Source of the DNA: Azorinus chamasolen
Lineage: Eukaryota > Mollusca > Bivalvia > Cardiida > Solecurtidae
Length of the DNA stretch: 64,000 nt
Direction: 5' to 3'
Assembly (NCBI GenBank): GCA_963576725.1
Contig: OY755244.1
Coordinates: forward strand, 38,361,855-38,425,854
In this document: piece by piece, positions 44,933 to 55,720 of the stretch
How positions within the stretch are numbered: position 1 is the stretch's first letter
Layout: every line of letters begins with the position of its first letter
Notes under the pieces: generated by a model
What the model was told of the DNA's origin: nothing
The model's input: the letters and a program-made list of their open reading frames with translations, nothing else
The model's database searches: none
Program-made: the position numbers and the translations under genes

Positions 44933-45080
44933 ATTCCAATGTATCCCACATTTTGATTGACAATTATCCAATAAGTATATACTGACTATAGTCTAATGCA
45001 TGTTCCACTGAATTACCTGTCTGGTTTGAATGTGGGACTAATTGGATATTTGTCAATCAAAATGTGGGAGACATTGGAAT
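44933..45080. mobile_element. MITE with 40-bp inverted repeats
   Basis: The arms are ATTCCAATGTATCCCACATT...TTATCCAAT (44,933-44,972) and ATTGGATATTTGTCAATCAA...ACATTGGAAT (45,041-45,080), with one or two differences. The flank reads TTA/TAA, so the target duplication may be TA. Confidence 0.8.
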
Positions 45081-45144
45081 AAACCCAGTCTTACACTAAA
45101 CCCATGAAATGTTAAAAATGCTTTAGACCTATTAGGCCTATGTT

Positions 45145-45300
45145 AACTTACAATTGCCTCGTTGCATTCTCGAAGAAGTGCAGACCTCGAGATATAATAT
45201 GTTCACACTAATTCCATAAGATGTACAAAAGTTTTACCATAAAAACACCATAGATTACAATAGGTTTCAATAAGACATCCAGATGTTTCACTAAATATAT
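45145..45300 (-). pseudogene. Second, older relic of the exon 8 region
   Basis: The stretch GTTAACTTACAATTGCCTCG followed by TTGCATTCTCGAAGAAG resembles the exon 8 donor end. The following flank GTTACAATAGGTTTCAATAA matches GTTACAATAGTTTTCAATGA at 45,686. An intact GTAAG donor remains, but the upstream exon half is unrecognisable. Confidence 0.45.
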
Positions 45301-45585
45301 AAAAACAGTCAAACAGGGAGAGTCACATAAGAAAGGACACTACACCAAACACCACCAAACAAGAAGCGATACAGTCACAAGACAACATCTAACGGGACGC
45401 ATATCAAGACATAAAATATTAAACATTAAGCATTTTAAATACGGTAACACAGTAACACCGCCTTTGAACGGTCAGTAGCCAAAAATGGATACTAGGGGCT
45501 TAAAGCTGGTTTGAGGGTACCCAACTGCACACTTATCCCACCTTCACCCAAGTCAAAATGTAAACTAGGTCATTGAACAGATCAA

Positions 45586-45730
45586 CATTAAGATATTCGA
45601 TCGTTACACTCCTATAATTACCATTTTCTCGTAGAATTCTTGAGACAGGTTCAGAGTAAATGTTGTCACACGTTCGATGACGTGTTACAATAGTTTTCAA
45701 TGAGACATTCAGATTTTTCGTTACACCAAG
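45586..45730 (-). pseudogene. Relic copy of exon 8 (TIL half) and donor
   Basis: The plus-strand stretch GTTACACTCCTATAATTACC...GTAGAATTCTTGAGACAGG...CAGAGTAAATG lines up with the exon 8 region at 45,913-45,985. Relative to exon 8 it has a one-base insertion, a Cys-to-Phe change in the QECY motif and a weakened donor (GTAATT). It is a decayed exon duplicate, not used in the model. Confidence 0.72.
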
Positions 45731-45929
45731 GCTACACCAAGGCTACAGATGGTGCGTACCCAAATACTGAAATCATCATTGCTCCATGAAACCTTATACC
45801 ATGATCGCAATATAAGGTTGCCTGGGTTGGTCGAGTATAAAGGGACTACTATTGAATACTTTTAAATTTACGCATCTATACATCTGCTAAGTCATTGCAC
45901 TGTTTCGAATGTTACACTTCTATACTTAC

Positions 45930-46036
45930 CTTTGTCTTGTAGCATTCTTGAGGCAGGTCAGAGTAAACAGTGGTACACGTTTTATGACAGCTAGGCCGAT
46001 CGACAAGGAACGTAAACCCGGGGGGACAATGCTTAG
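45930..46036 (-). CDS. Exon 8: TIL domain 1, first half
   Basis: The exon has 107 bases; acceptor ATTAG| (needed to keep phase) and donor AAG|GTAAGT. It encodes PKHCPPGFTFLVDRPSCHKT followed by CTTVYSDLPQECYKTK, the typical TIL start 'CP.g..y....s.C..tC'. Two decayed copies of this exon's 3' half and donor site lie 330 and about 780 bp further along the intron. Confidence 0.88.
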
Positions 46037-46331
46037 CTAATAATATAATCACACAAAACAAGTATGTGAATTATTCAGAAAGATTGTAACTAAATGCAGA
46101 TCGAGCTAAACATTCAGCCATTTCCCGACAGTGACGACCTGGCCTGTACTTACCAACGGATTGGGTACATATGAGACTCCGTGTATGACACTCGACCAGT
46201 ATGGTTTTCAAAACGTCGGTATATATTTCAGCAGATCAGGCTTTGAGCATTATTGTTTCAATTTAATACAAATTAAACGAAGAGTTTTGCTGGCTTCGGA
46301 TCCTCCTACTCCTCTATCCTGTATTGAAAGT

Positions 46332-46576
46332 TTAACCCTTCTCTTGCTGAATTTTAAAATGCATTTCTTCTTCTTTACCCATGCCCTGTGGTATAATATA
46401 TCTTCACTATCAACAATTATTTCTCTGTGCAATCACTGCTGTAGAGTGCACGTGTTGCACAATCAATTTGTAAATAATATAGACCCTGATGAGATAGCTC
46501 CTGCAGGAGCTGTCTCATCTGGGTCTGCACTATTTACAGGTAGGTATATTGATGTAAACAGCAAGCGCAGGGTTAA
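46332..46576. mobile_element. TTAA-type MITE, family B
   Basis: It starts TTAACCCTTCTCTTGCTG and ends GCAAGCGCAGGGTTAA. The central hairpin has the conserved T/A self-mismatch. The 157-codon plus-strand open frame and the minus frame here are palindrome artefacts. Confidence 0.9.
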
Positions 46577-46826
46577 CTCCTTGCATGCTATGTATTTTAT
46601 TTAGTCTGCACCAACTGTCGACTGCTTCAATTCTTTAATTAAATATATGTATCTCATTTCTTTGCAAAATTATAGTCAAAGTGTCAAATAGTTTGGATCA
46701 CGATGAGACGCCGTATGATGCGACATCACATCTGGAGCCAAACAGTTTGCATTATGTTATATCACGTTTCGCCACAAGCGAGTAACGATTTAACAATTGT
46801 AGTTCAAGCTTTACACAAGAAAACCA

Positions 46827-47000
46827 GGGTCCATGCTTATAAAACGTTTTAGTTGAGTCTGAGTTCGTTCTCAAGCTTTTGGTTGGTCAGATTTGAGTTC
46901 TCAAGCTTTTGATTGGTCAGATTTTAGCCAAAGGCTCAAATCTGACCAATCAAAAACTTGAGAACGAAATCAGACTCAACTAAAAGTTTTATAAGCATGA
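46827..47000. mobile_element. Family I long palindrome
   Basis: It runs from GGGTCCATGCTTATAAAACG to TTTTATAAGCATG. Its arms hold GAGTCTGAGTTCGTTCTCAA and their complement, around the centre CAGATTTTAGCC. Confidence 0.88.
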
Positions 47001-47333
47001 ATAATGATTCATCACTTCACCAGTCTTACAAATGCGTGTTCTATTGGGGGTAGTCATTGCAACATTGTTGCAAATATACAGATCCGAATAACCTTAAAGC
47101 AAGCAGGACTGAGATGAGACTCCCTGGATCCAAACTGCCTGGTATTTTGTATGAGACTGATAAACATATGCATAACAGTACAAATCTAGAACGGGCTACA
47201 GATATGCAAGTACTACAATCGATTAAACGTAGATATAAAAAAAGTGGAGCGCTGTACCCTAGGTTTTCGCATACAAAGAAACAAAAATTGTTCACACTAA
47301 TATTAAACAGTGGTAAAAGAAACACAAACTCAC

Positions 47334-47490
47334 GGCAGAAGTACTCAGACCTCCAGGCAAGTTCGATCCCGAGACACGAGCAGCGCAGACTGAGTGCCTC
47401 AAACTGGTCACAGAGCACTTCATCTCTGTCTTCGGGCACACTATGACAGTAGCGGTTTACGCAAGTGTGGAAAAACCTCTCCATATTAAC
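47334..47490 (-). CDS. Exon 7: C8 domain 1, second half
   Basis: The exon has 157 bases, acceptor AATTCAG| and donor TGCC|GTGAGT. It encodes FFHTCVNRYCHSVPEDRDEV and LCDQFEALSLRCSCLGIELAW, ending at the Cys that precedes the TIL domain. The paired C...YC and LRC.C...G....W patterns are those of C8. The exon overlaps an unrelated open frame on the plus strand, which is a shadow. Confidence 0.9.
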
Positions 47491-47633
47491 CTGAATTAGA
47501 AATTGATATAGCCAGCATCCGAAATATGAAACGAATCTAAATTAGATATCGTATAAGCGAGTCAGTTATGTAGCATAAAGAAACTTTGTCATTTGATTTA
47601 AACTTTTCTTAAACTCGTCCAGATAAAGTTATT

Positions 47634-47849
47634 AACCCATTTCCTCATATGGACGACTTTTGACGACACTTTGTGAAACCATTGTGATAAATAGAGCATT
47701 TGCTCATATAGGAGCAAATGCTCTATTTATCAAAAAGGTTTCAAACTACAAAATTCTAAAATTTTCCTTTTCTCTAGTTAGTTCTCATTTTCGGTAGATT
47801 TATTCAAAGAGGTTGTATCTAATATCAGCCTATGATGTAATGGGTTTAG
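47634..47849. mobile_element. Family D MITE
   Basis: It starts TTAACCCATTTCCTCATAT and ends about GTAATGGGTTTAG. The perfect hairpin of AGAGCATTTGCTCATATAGG type is at 47,692-47,733. Confidence 0.8.
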
Positions 47850-48459
47850 AGTGGTTTACCACAAAAGACAACTCGTGACAGATCCAATATATCAGCTAAC
47901 TCCTTGAGACAGCCTTTACTTTCCCATATCTCCTCGAGACAGCCTTCTTGAATACAGAACGGTTAAGATCCATGTATATTACATGTACCCCCTCAAGCCA
48001 GCCTTTCTATTTGTTAAACGTTTACCCCACATGTTTACTATCTCCCCATTATAGCCGGAATTACAACTCAGTAGGAGTGAGCTAACATATTAATAATTAA
48101 AGATGGCACGGCTATCAAAGCAATCTAACGTATGGATTAAACAGCTGTTAAAATCACAATTATGCAGTTAATGCACCCTCATTTATGATCAGCACGGCTG
48201 TTCAACTACATTATTTGGCTTAAAACCTATTTAAAACTGTCAACGAACCTTTACATGGATGGTTGGCTATAAAAGCATACATGCGTATGAACGACAAATA
48301 CATATACATGACATGACTATTAAAGTAACTTTAGGTATGCATACACGCCTATCAAAGAGTACTTACACAAGCAATGGGATGAGTATTAAATCACTCCTAT
48401 ATAAGACTGTCACAAGTATTAGAGCACAATAAAATAGAGTTAAAACAATGCACACTTAC

Positions 48460-48576
48460 GAAGGGACTGCATGTCTGAAAATCAGTGGTATACATTTTTG
48501 AGCACTTCTCCAGGGCTTCTTCCTTCAGTTCATCCTTTCCTACGCAGTAATCTGGTGTGACACCGGCGTTTGTACA
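48460..48576 (-). CDS. Exon 6: C8 domain 1, first half
   Basis: The exon has 39 codons, phase 0 on both sides, with acceptor TGTACAG| and donor TTC|GTAAGT. It encodes CTNAGVTPDYC, a charged helix, EKCSKMY, and ends at TCSPF. The cysteine spacing and the ending 'C.pF' match the start of C8 domains. Confidence 0.86.
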
Positions 48577-49005
48577 CTGTACAAAATAAACGGCCGTTTT
48601 GATCGCATGGACATACAGTAAAAATAAAAGAAATCTGAAGTTTCTAGTCAAAATATATGGAAGGCTACATATACATGTAGCAGGACAAAACAATTACGAA
48701 CATCCAAAAGGCTAACTTGTACTATCTCGTACTTAAGATTCTGCATTAAAGTACGTCTCGCTTTTAAAGATTTATACGGTTAACAAGACGATCGCTATAT
48801 TCTATATACATAGGTATATTTGTATATTAAAATATGAATGTATATATTGAATGTATATATTAACATAATTATACATGTGTATATTAACAAATATATGTAT
48901 ATGCCAACGTGTATATTAACATGTATATATATATATTAACATAATGTATGTTTATACTAAATATTTGGCTGATAATATCGCATCTGGGGTTACCTATGCA
49001 AACAG

Positions 49006-49255
49006 TTAACCTTTCCCTTGCTATTCACGTCAATATACGTACCTGTAAATAGTGAAGACCCAGATGAGACAGCTCCTACAGGAGCTGTCTCATCAGGGTC
49101 TGCACTATTTACAAGTTGATTATGCAAGCAGTGCACTCCACAGCAGTGATTGCACAGCGAAATACTTGTACACAGTGAAGATATGTGTAATTATACAACA
49201 GAGCTTGGATAAAGAAGGAGAAATGTATTTTAAAATTCAGCAAGCGAAGGGTTAA
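49006..49255. mobile_element. TTAA-type MITE, family B, with 74-bp flanking duplication
   Basis: It starts TTAACCTTTCCCTTGC and ends CAAGCGAAGGGTTAA. The 74 bp to its left (48,936-49,009) recur to its right (49,252-49,325) with about six differences. Both flanks start with TTAA; the left ends TTAA and the right ends TTGA. Confidence 0.9.
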
Positions 49256-49474
49256 CATAATGTATGTATATACTAAATATTTGGCTGACAATATCGTATC
49301 TGTGATTACCTATGCAAACAGTTGAGACCCCGATGAGATGTCAAGTAACTCATAAGGATCAAAATGGTGTATTACTGCGACAATGAATTTTGAAAAAAAA
49401 TATGAAAAAGAAAAAAGAAAATTGTAACAGACGTCAAAGTTTGCAGAAGACAAAAGTTGGCAGCGAAAGAGTTA
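49256..49474. mobile_element. Family C-like MITE remnant
   Basis: It keeps 'acctatgcaaacagtt', 'gatgagatgtcaagtaactc', 'gtaacagacgtcaaagtttg' and an end GGCAGCGAAAGAGTTAA. The hairpin is mostly lost. Confidence 0.6.
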
Positions 49475-49491
49475 ACATCTGTATGTGCATA

Positions 49492-49718
49492 TTAACCCTT
49501 TCCCTTATATAGACGACTTTTGACGACTCTGTAAAAGTCACTTTGTGAAAACATTATGATAAATAGAGCATTTGCTCCTATAGGAGCAAATGCTCTATTT
49601 ATCACAATGGTTTCACACTACAAAATTCTAAAAAATATCCTTTTCTCTAGTTGCTCCTTTTGGGTAGATTTATTCAAAGAGGGTGTATCTAAAAATAACC
49701 TATGAAGTAATGGGTTAA
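49492..49718. mobile_element. TTAA-type MITE, family D
   Basis: It starts TTAACCCTTTCCCTTATATA and ends GAAGTAATGGGTTAA. The core is a perfect hairpin, GATAAATAGAGCATTTGCTCC and its complement around TATA, 49,558-49,605. Confidence 0.88.
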
Positions 49719-49975
49719 CCCTTCGCCTGTCCTTCGCTTGTTGTTCACATTAATATACCTACCTGTAAATAGTGAAGACCCAGATGAGACAGCTCCTGCA
49801 GGAACTGTCTCATCAGGGTCTGTACTATTTACAAGTTGATTGTGCAACCAGTGCACTACACAGCAGTGTCTGCACAGCGATACACTTGTACACAGTGAAG
49901 ATATATGTAATTATACAACAGGCCATGGGTAAAGAAGGAGAGATGTGTTTTAAAATTCAGCAAGCGAAGTGTTAA
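49715..49975. mobile_element. TTAA-type MITE, family B
   Basis: It starts TTAACCCTTCGCCTG and ends CAAGCGAAGTGTTAA. The left TTAA is shared with the family D element that ends at 49,718, so one inserted at the edge of the other. Confidence 0.9.
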
Positions 49976-50158
49976 AGCACCTATGTGTATATTAAAACAG
50001 GTATGTGTATATTAAAAAACGTATGTGTACATTAAAAATGTATGTGTATTTTAAAAAGTATGTATATTAAAATGTAACTATGTGTATGTTAACATTTTTA
50101 CACTAGATAGTGTTGTATCATGTCAACATGAAATGTTATGGAGATTCGATCCAGTTGA

Positions 50159-50390
50159 ACCCTTTACTCCATACATTTTCATGTATTTATTAATGATATC
50201 CTGAATATTTTTCAGTTAAATGTTATAATGCCAAGTACACTTGAAGTTTTGGTATTTGAAGACATTGTGTAGAATCCGATATGCTATACAAATGTAAGTT
50301 CATAAGCAATCAGATCTGATCCCGATCAGACGATTCCTATAGGAGCCGTATTACCTGGATCTAGAAATGTGTACGTATTGAGTAAAGCGA
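50159..50390. mobile_element. Family E MITE, decayed
   Basis: The left end is 'accctttactccatacattt'. The hairpin GATCCCGATCAGACGATTCC...TACCTGGATC lies near 50,318-50,361. The right end is unclear. Confidence 0.6.
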
Positions 50391-50636
50391 TACTATCGCC
50401 ATGATTCAATCACCAATTATAAGTTGGAGAAGTCCTCATTTACGACACGGTGTCTATTTTAATTATTGTCTGTATAATGAAGCTATCTATTTTTAATTTG
50501 AGCTACTCTCAATATCAACTTTGTCTAAAACGTGATTCGGGAATTGTCGATGAATACTTTGGTGTTCATTACTTAATGGAAATGTAGTAAAGTCAAGCAG
50601 TCAAAGCCACATTTAAGACGCAACCACCACCAAAAC

Positions 50637-50784
50637 ACCGATAGATAAGCAAGGTGAAAGTAAACCAGAACGCTGCTATAAAAAGTTATGTTTTACTTTA
50701 ACCTTGCTTTAAACAGCCACCTGCCCTAAATACCAACCAATTAACACAAGTTAGAGGCCATTATAGAGAGGTTTTTCTGTATTT
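50637..50784. mobile_element. Family F palindrome, decayed
   Basis: It has 'aaggtgaaagtaaaccagaacgc' and 'tactttaaccttgctttaaac' arms and ends GGCCATTATAGAGAGGTTTT. The left end is missing. Confidence 0.6.
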
Positions 50785-51145
50785 GATAGTTCTTTTGCAT
50801 GTCTTTAAACCATTCCCTTATATTAACGTCTTTTGACGTCCCTGTAAACGTCACTTTTTAAAGCCTCTGTGAAAAATAGAGTATTTGTTCCATGGGAGAT
50901 ATTAGCATTATCAGGTGATTTTGTGTAATGGAGAACAGACTACATTCGCCGTGTCAAAAACTGTAGAATTATTACTATATATCAATGTCATAAGCAAACA
51001 TCAGACCCAGTTAAAGTCCTGTACATGAGCAGTCTAATCTGTTCGCAATGGTATCGCAGTCTGATCTGTATCTACTCTGTTCGCAAAGGTGCCAGAAGAT
51101 GTCTCTATCTTGTAAAAGATTAAAGGTTGTATTGCATCTACTTAC

Positions 51146-51237
51146 GACGTCTCCAGACTCAGGCACAATGGTATAGGATAGGGTAAACTGCAGGACGTTA
51201 TCCGCGTATGCTGTGTACTGGGCCATGTACATTTCAT
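51146..51237 (-). CDS. Exon 5: linker from VWD1 to C8-1
   Basis: The 92-base exon has acceptor TATTTCAG| and donor GTC|GTAAGT. It encodes NEMYMAQYTAYADNVLQF and then SYTIVPESGDV, with no cysteine. Its position and phases (1 in, 0 out) match exon 21 of domain 3, where the 'F..SW' linker lies. Confidence 0.8.
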
Positions 51238-51399
51238 CTGAAATACACACGGCAAAGATATCAACACTTGAAACCATATCATTGAACAAATGTCTTCAAT
51301 ACCGATTGCTCATTTAATATATTTTTGGTTAATCTCTATTTATTTCTCTTACATTAATAATTATAAAAAAAGTTTTTACAACTTATACATTCACTACCA

Positions 51400-52560
51400 A
51401 TGGCTTGGGCAGTGGCGTATCATTGGCGGATCCAAGAAGGGGGAGGGGCGAATCCGGCGTAGCACCCCACTAAAATCGCCAAAGTAAAGTAGTTTTGCCT
51501 TAAAATTCATGTTTCTATCTTTATACAAAAATGCAAACTTTTTTCTGCAAGCTACATAATATATATGTATTAAAATCTACTCATCTTTGCGCGAATATGC
51601 CCAATCGGTACATAGTTTAAACTCTCATTCCGTTATTCAAGTCGAAGTTGGCGATTCAAAAGTATCCATCTTTAGCAAATTGATTGTCTTCTAACTGCTT
51701 TTTATGTCAACAAAGATGGATACACCAACACCAAAACGAGCGAAATTACAGATAACTTTGACAAGCTTTTATACTAAAGCTGTTCGAAGTCGGTAAATAA
51801 TTTTATTTTCTGTTTGCACTTGTATTAATCTCTCTTTTACAAAATCGTCCATTTCCTTTTTATTTTGAATCTTCTGTCCAACGCATATGTAAATCTGTCA
51901 ATGACGTCATGCCGCGCTTACATAGTATATTTTTACCCACTGCTACACTCTCAGGATTCCGTAAACTAGTGGTTGTGATTGTGACTTAGCAATCTTGAGG
52001 TTTCGAGTTCAAATCCCGGTCGGCGCGACTTTTTTTCCCTTTCGTCCTTGTTTCTTCAATCTTATTTACGGCACACTTCTATGTTTTGTTTTCATTACAA
52101 ATATACATGTAACAGCTTTCATTGCAAATATAATATAAATTATATGATTAAATGTATACATGTACTTTACCGTTTATGAATATAACTGAGATACGAGATG
52201 TACTATACTGATATAAGTTGTTTCACTTTGTTATGATATTCATTGGAAAGGCATGTCCTAAAAACATTCTAATTAAGATATGTTGACTTTAACAGGAAAT
52301 TATAGGCCAATTTCCAAACCTTTCTCGGATGGGACCTCCCCGACGCCGACGAGAAGAAGACCTGTCCCCTCTCGCAGTCTCTCCTCACTCCTGTATTTGG
52401 TACTTTGACACCAGCACATAATGCTCGACATGCTCCAGAAGTGCTTGTCTAAGCATTCAAAATAACTAAAATCGAGGAGCCTCCGGGAGACTTCGCCCCC
52501 TACCAAGGAGCCCCAGCTTACCTTCAATTTTATGCACCCCACCCATACAACAAATCCTGA
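51400..52560. repeat. Unclassified repeat-like stretch in intron 4
   Basis: Both ends are G- or C-rich in an AT-rich setting ('ggcggatccaagaaggggga' near 51,424 and 'cgccccctaccaaggagcc' near 52,494), recalling the ends of family L. It encloses the tRNA-like remnant. No coding signal was seen. Confidence 0.3.
51955..52034 (+). repeat. tRNA-like SINE head or tRNA pseudogene
   Basis: Plus strand carries AAACTAGTGGTTGTGATTGT (A-box-like) and GAGTTCAAATCCCGG (B-box-like), followed by a TTTTTTT run that could stop RNA polymerase III. The acceptor stem does not pair, so it is not called a tRNA gene. Confidence 0.45.
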
Positions 52561-53138
52561 ATTCCCCCCTGTGTGAATTATAATTTAATGTTGGAGGAAA
52601 ACGGAGTAGCCGTAGAAAGCCAGCATTACTAGCGGACGAGCAATCACAGCCACTCCAGCCTCTCGCATACCGTCCCTATTCGGGACTTAACCACGCCCAC
52701 ATTAAATAGAAGTGTGCGTTGTTACCGCTGTGTTATCCGCATACCATACACTGGGCGTGGTCTATTTGTCTTTCTTTTCCATTTTATCCACTACATTTTC
52801 CAAATTCAAGCTATACTCAGTTTAACAAGAAAAGTGAAATCGGGGAGTGCCAAATAGTTTGGATCTTGATGAGATGCCAAGTTAATCGGCCACAGTATGC
52901 TTAAGATTAAATGCCTAGTGATGTATTTTGAAATGCAACATTTTGAATTGTTTCAGCTTAAATATTCGAACAAGCATAATACGTATGTCATGTTTATTTA
53001 CGTACGGAAATGTAGAATACTATTTCACCTTGACAAATCTTGACAAAGTTGTACGAATTGATGTATTTACAACGTATGTTGATGACTTTGCTCGAAAAGT
53101 CTAAGAAGTGAACCTTTTTCTATGTTTAAATTACTTAC

Positions 53139-53297
53139 TTTCTGCATTGTTGTCGCCGTTTCCGCATAAACCAACCAAGTTAAAGGTATGATGTTTTTGT
53201 ATCGTCAACAACACAGTCTTCTTCATATCGTATTTCAAGGAAAATATATCTCCCCCTCTCTTTATTGTCAAGTAATCCGATTTCCTCAAAGTTACAA
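53139..53297 (-). CDS. Exon 4: VWD domain 1, GLCG signature
   Basis: The 159-base exon has acceptor TTTTTCAG| and donor GAAA|GTAAGT. It ends with the diagnostic motif GLCGNGDNNAE, the VWD calcium-site region normally written GLCGnfdgd..nd. The residue before GLCG is Val, so the CGLC vicinal cysteine pair known from VWF D1 is absent. The exon ends in phase 1, as does exon 20 at the same point of domain 3. Confidence 0.92.
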
Positions 53298-53389
53298 CTG
53301 AAAAACGAGTATAACTATTTGGGAAAATGGTATTTTGGCATTACAAACAATGCAGAACCAGACCAAACAATTCGACACAGACGCGCCAT

Positions 53390-53484
53390 TTGCGTTACTT
53401 TTGTCCTGCATTAAGCTACCACCTGCCTCTACCACCCATAATTATACCTCTTTTAGGTGGTCGTATTAGAGGGGTTTTACTGTA
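53390..53484. mobile_element. Family G MITE, right half
   Basis: The sequence TTTTGTCCTGCATTAAGCTA to GTCGTATTAGAGGGGTTTTA followed by CTGTA matches the right half of the family G element at 39,147-39,352. The left half is missing. Confidence 0.65.
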
Positions 53485-53597
53485 ACAGTTAAAAACAAAT
53501 TCCAAAAGTTGTAATACATATTTCTTATCTATATTTCACCACGGCACTTGTCTATAAAGACATACTTGATGCTGGTGACACGTAATGCTGAATACTC

Positions 53598-54058
53598 ATG
53601 TATGAGCATTACTTTCTACCTCTCCATCGTGTATCAGCATTACTTTCTACCCCTCTATCGTGTATCAGCATTACTTTTTACCTCTCTACCGTGTATCGGC
53701 ATTACTTTCTACCTCTCTACCATGTATCAGCATTACTTTCTACCTCTCTATCGTGTATCAGCATTACTTTCTACCTCTCTATCGTGTATCAGCATTACTT
53801 TCTATCTCTCTATCGTGTATCAGCATTACTTTCCACCTCTCTACCGTGTATCAAGATTACTTTTTACCTCTCTACCGTATATCAGCATTACTTTCTACCC
53901 CTCTATCGTGTATCAGCATTACTTTCTACCTCTCTACCGTGTATCAGCATTACTTTCTACCTCTCTACCTTGTATCAGCATTACTTTCTACCTCTCTACC
54001 ATGTACCAGCATTACTTTCTACCTCTCTACCATGTATCAGCATTACTTTCTACCTCTG
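53598..54058. repeat. 31-bp minisatellite, about 15 copies, in intron 3
   Basis: The unit is about GTATCAGCATTACTTTCTAC plus CTCTCTATCGT. Since 31 is not a multiple of three and the unit has no stop in any plus frame, three long overlapping plus-strand open frames appear here (144-190 codons). They are artefacts of the repeat. Confidence 0.93.
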
Positions 54059-54738
54059 TCACCACGAGACAGTTTCCAGGTTAGAAATTTGTAATTTATG
54101 TGAAACCTTGAAGTTCGAAATATCGATATTACACTTTAAATACACCCCATTATCTGTGTCGCTTGCATAAGTTTTCTACCCACCATCAACAACATTCTCA
54201 TCATTATCATTTTCTCTCTTGTATTCTTCCTTTTCCTTTTTCGTCTCCTCGGGTTACCGTCATCACGGGATGCATTTTCAATGGTGCTTAATTGCCGTTA
54301 ATGTTTTCAATTAGTTAAGGTCAACTAGAGACAGTAAACCCAAACCGATGTTCTAGAGAATAATTCATATACTTGTTGGCAGGTGGCTGCTTAATGAAAG
54401 GTGAACGTTCAAGAGGAGTTTTCTGCATGACTTTCACCCTGCATCAAGCGGTCTCCCATACCGATATTTATACTAAATTAAACGTCCGGTTTATTGGGGT
54501 TTTACTGCAGATTTCCTATGTTAGTACAGAGTTGCATGGTGCATTATAACTTATTATTTAAAATATAAAGTACATCCAATATGATATGATATAATTTGCA
54601 ACAAGACATCGAGTGACAGGCAGTGAATACGCTGGTCATTGACCTGGGACTATATTGTTTGTAAGTGCCAGTGCACTCATGATTAAATTCAAAACTTAAG
54701 GACAAAATATAACTGTGATCACAAGATAACATGCTTAC

Positions 54739-54856
54739 GTTGTCTGGGGTCACTAACGGGGTATCCCATAACAATTCTCATCGGAATTCCGTTAACCAAA
54801 GTCGTTTGCCCAGACAGTTCGATCGTAAGGCCTTCCGACAGTATTATAATAATTTT
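54739..54856 (-). CDS. Exon 3: VWD domain 1, central strands
   Basis: This is a 118-base exon with acceptor TTTTGCAG| and donor CAAC|GTAAGC, leaving one base for the next codon. It encodes alternating hydrophobic strands (KIIIILSEGLTIEL, then LVNGIPMRIVMGYP), the usual middle of a VWD domain with its 'vng..v.lPy'-type turn. It follows exon 2 directly in frame after the TCKR motif. Confidence 0.86.
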
Positions 54857-54956
54857 CTGCAAAAGAGGGGGGAAAAGGGAAACATATTGTTTAAGTGCTT
54901 TAACAGTTTATGACATCATTTATGCTATACAACCCCTATATATCAACTACGTAACC

Positions 54957-55163
54957 TTTAGCATGCTATAAGCGGAAGAGTGAATACCTATGCAAACAGT
55001 TTGGACCCCGATGAGACGCCGAATAACTCGGCGTCTCATCAGAGTCCAAACTGCTTGACACCCTGATTGCATTTTGGTAGACACATTGATTAAAGCTTGA
55101 ATCTGAAAATGTAGTAGGTGAAAAATTCTGTAAAAATAATTTTCTCAGCAGGCTAGAGGTTAA
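54957..55163. mobile_element. Family C MITE, ends decayed
   Basis: The central hairpin GGACCCCGATGAGACGCCG...CGGCGTCTCATCAGAGTCC lies at 55,004-55,048. The ends no longer carry clear TTAA. Confidence 0.65.
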
Positions 55164-55270
55164 GTGCTTTAACAGTGTATGCCTATAGTTTATGATATTA
55201 ATTATGCTATATAACCCCTACAGGGCGACTACTTAACGACAACACTGTCGTTTAAAACAGATGGATGTTT

Positions 55271-55487
55271 ATCCCTTTACTCATGAATCTTCATGTATGA
55301 CATCATAAATATAAATTACGTCATTGCTTATAAAGGCACGTGAATATAAAAGGCTTTGGCCCTGGCGGAAACTGTTGCACCAGATCTATATTATATTATA
55401 AGCAAACAGAGCAGACCTTGATTACACAAGTCTATTCTGTTTGCAGAGTCGTAGAAAGACGTATTTGTGGAGTAAAATGTCACAATG
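55271..55487. mobile_element. Family E-type MITE, decayed
   Basis: It shows the family E signs: 'ccctttactcatgaatcttcatg', 'gcaaacagagcagacc' and 'tctattctgtttgcagagtcgtag'. The central hairpin is reduced. Confidence 0.55.
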
Positions 55488-55720
55488 CTAAATGTTCTTC
55501 TGGGGGCATTCTGCGTTGCCTTTATTCTGCATCCAGGTGAATCATACAGGATCAGCACTGTTAGATTCTAAAGTGCACGATACTCTTCTGCACATGTAAT
55601 CCAGACCCTGCTAAATGCTACCTAACTGATATTAGCACGTGCAGTCAGGTTAGATCCAGCTCAAATGTCCAGTAAATAGCCCTTGCAAAATCATTCTGTT
55701 CTATTCGGTCAGTGTATGTA

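Noticed and set aside
46131..46604. 157-codon plus-strand frame
   Set aside because: Most of it is family B MITE sequence read in the same frame as at 3,241 and 56,286.
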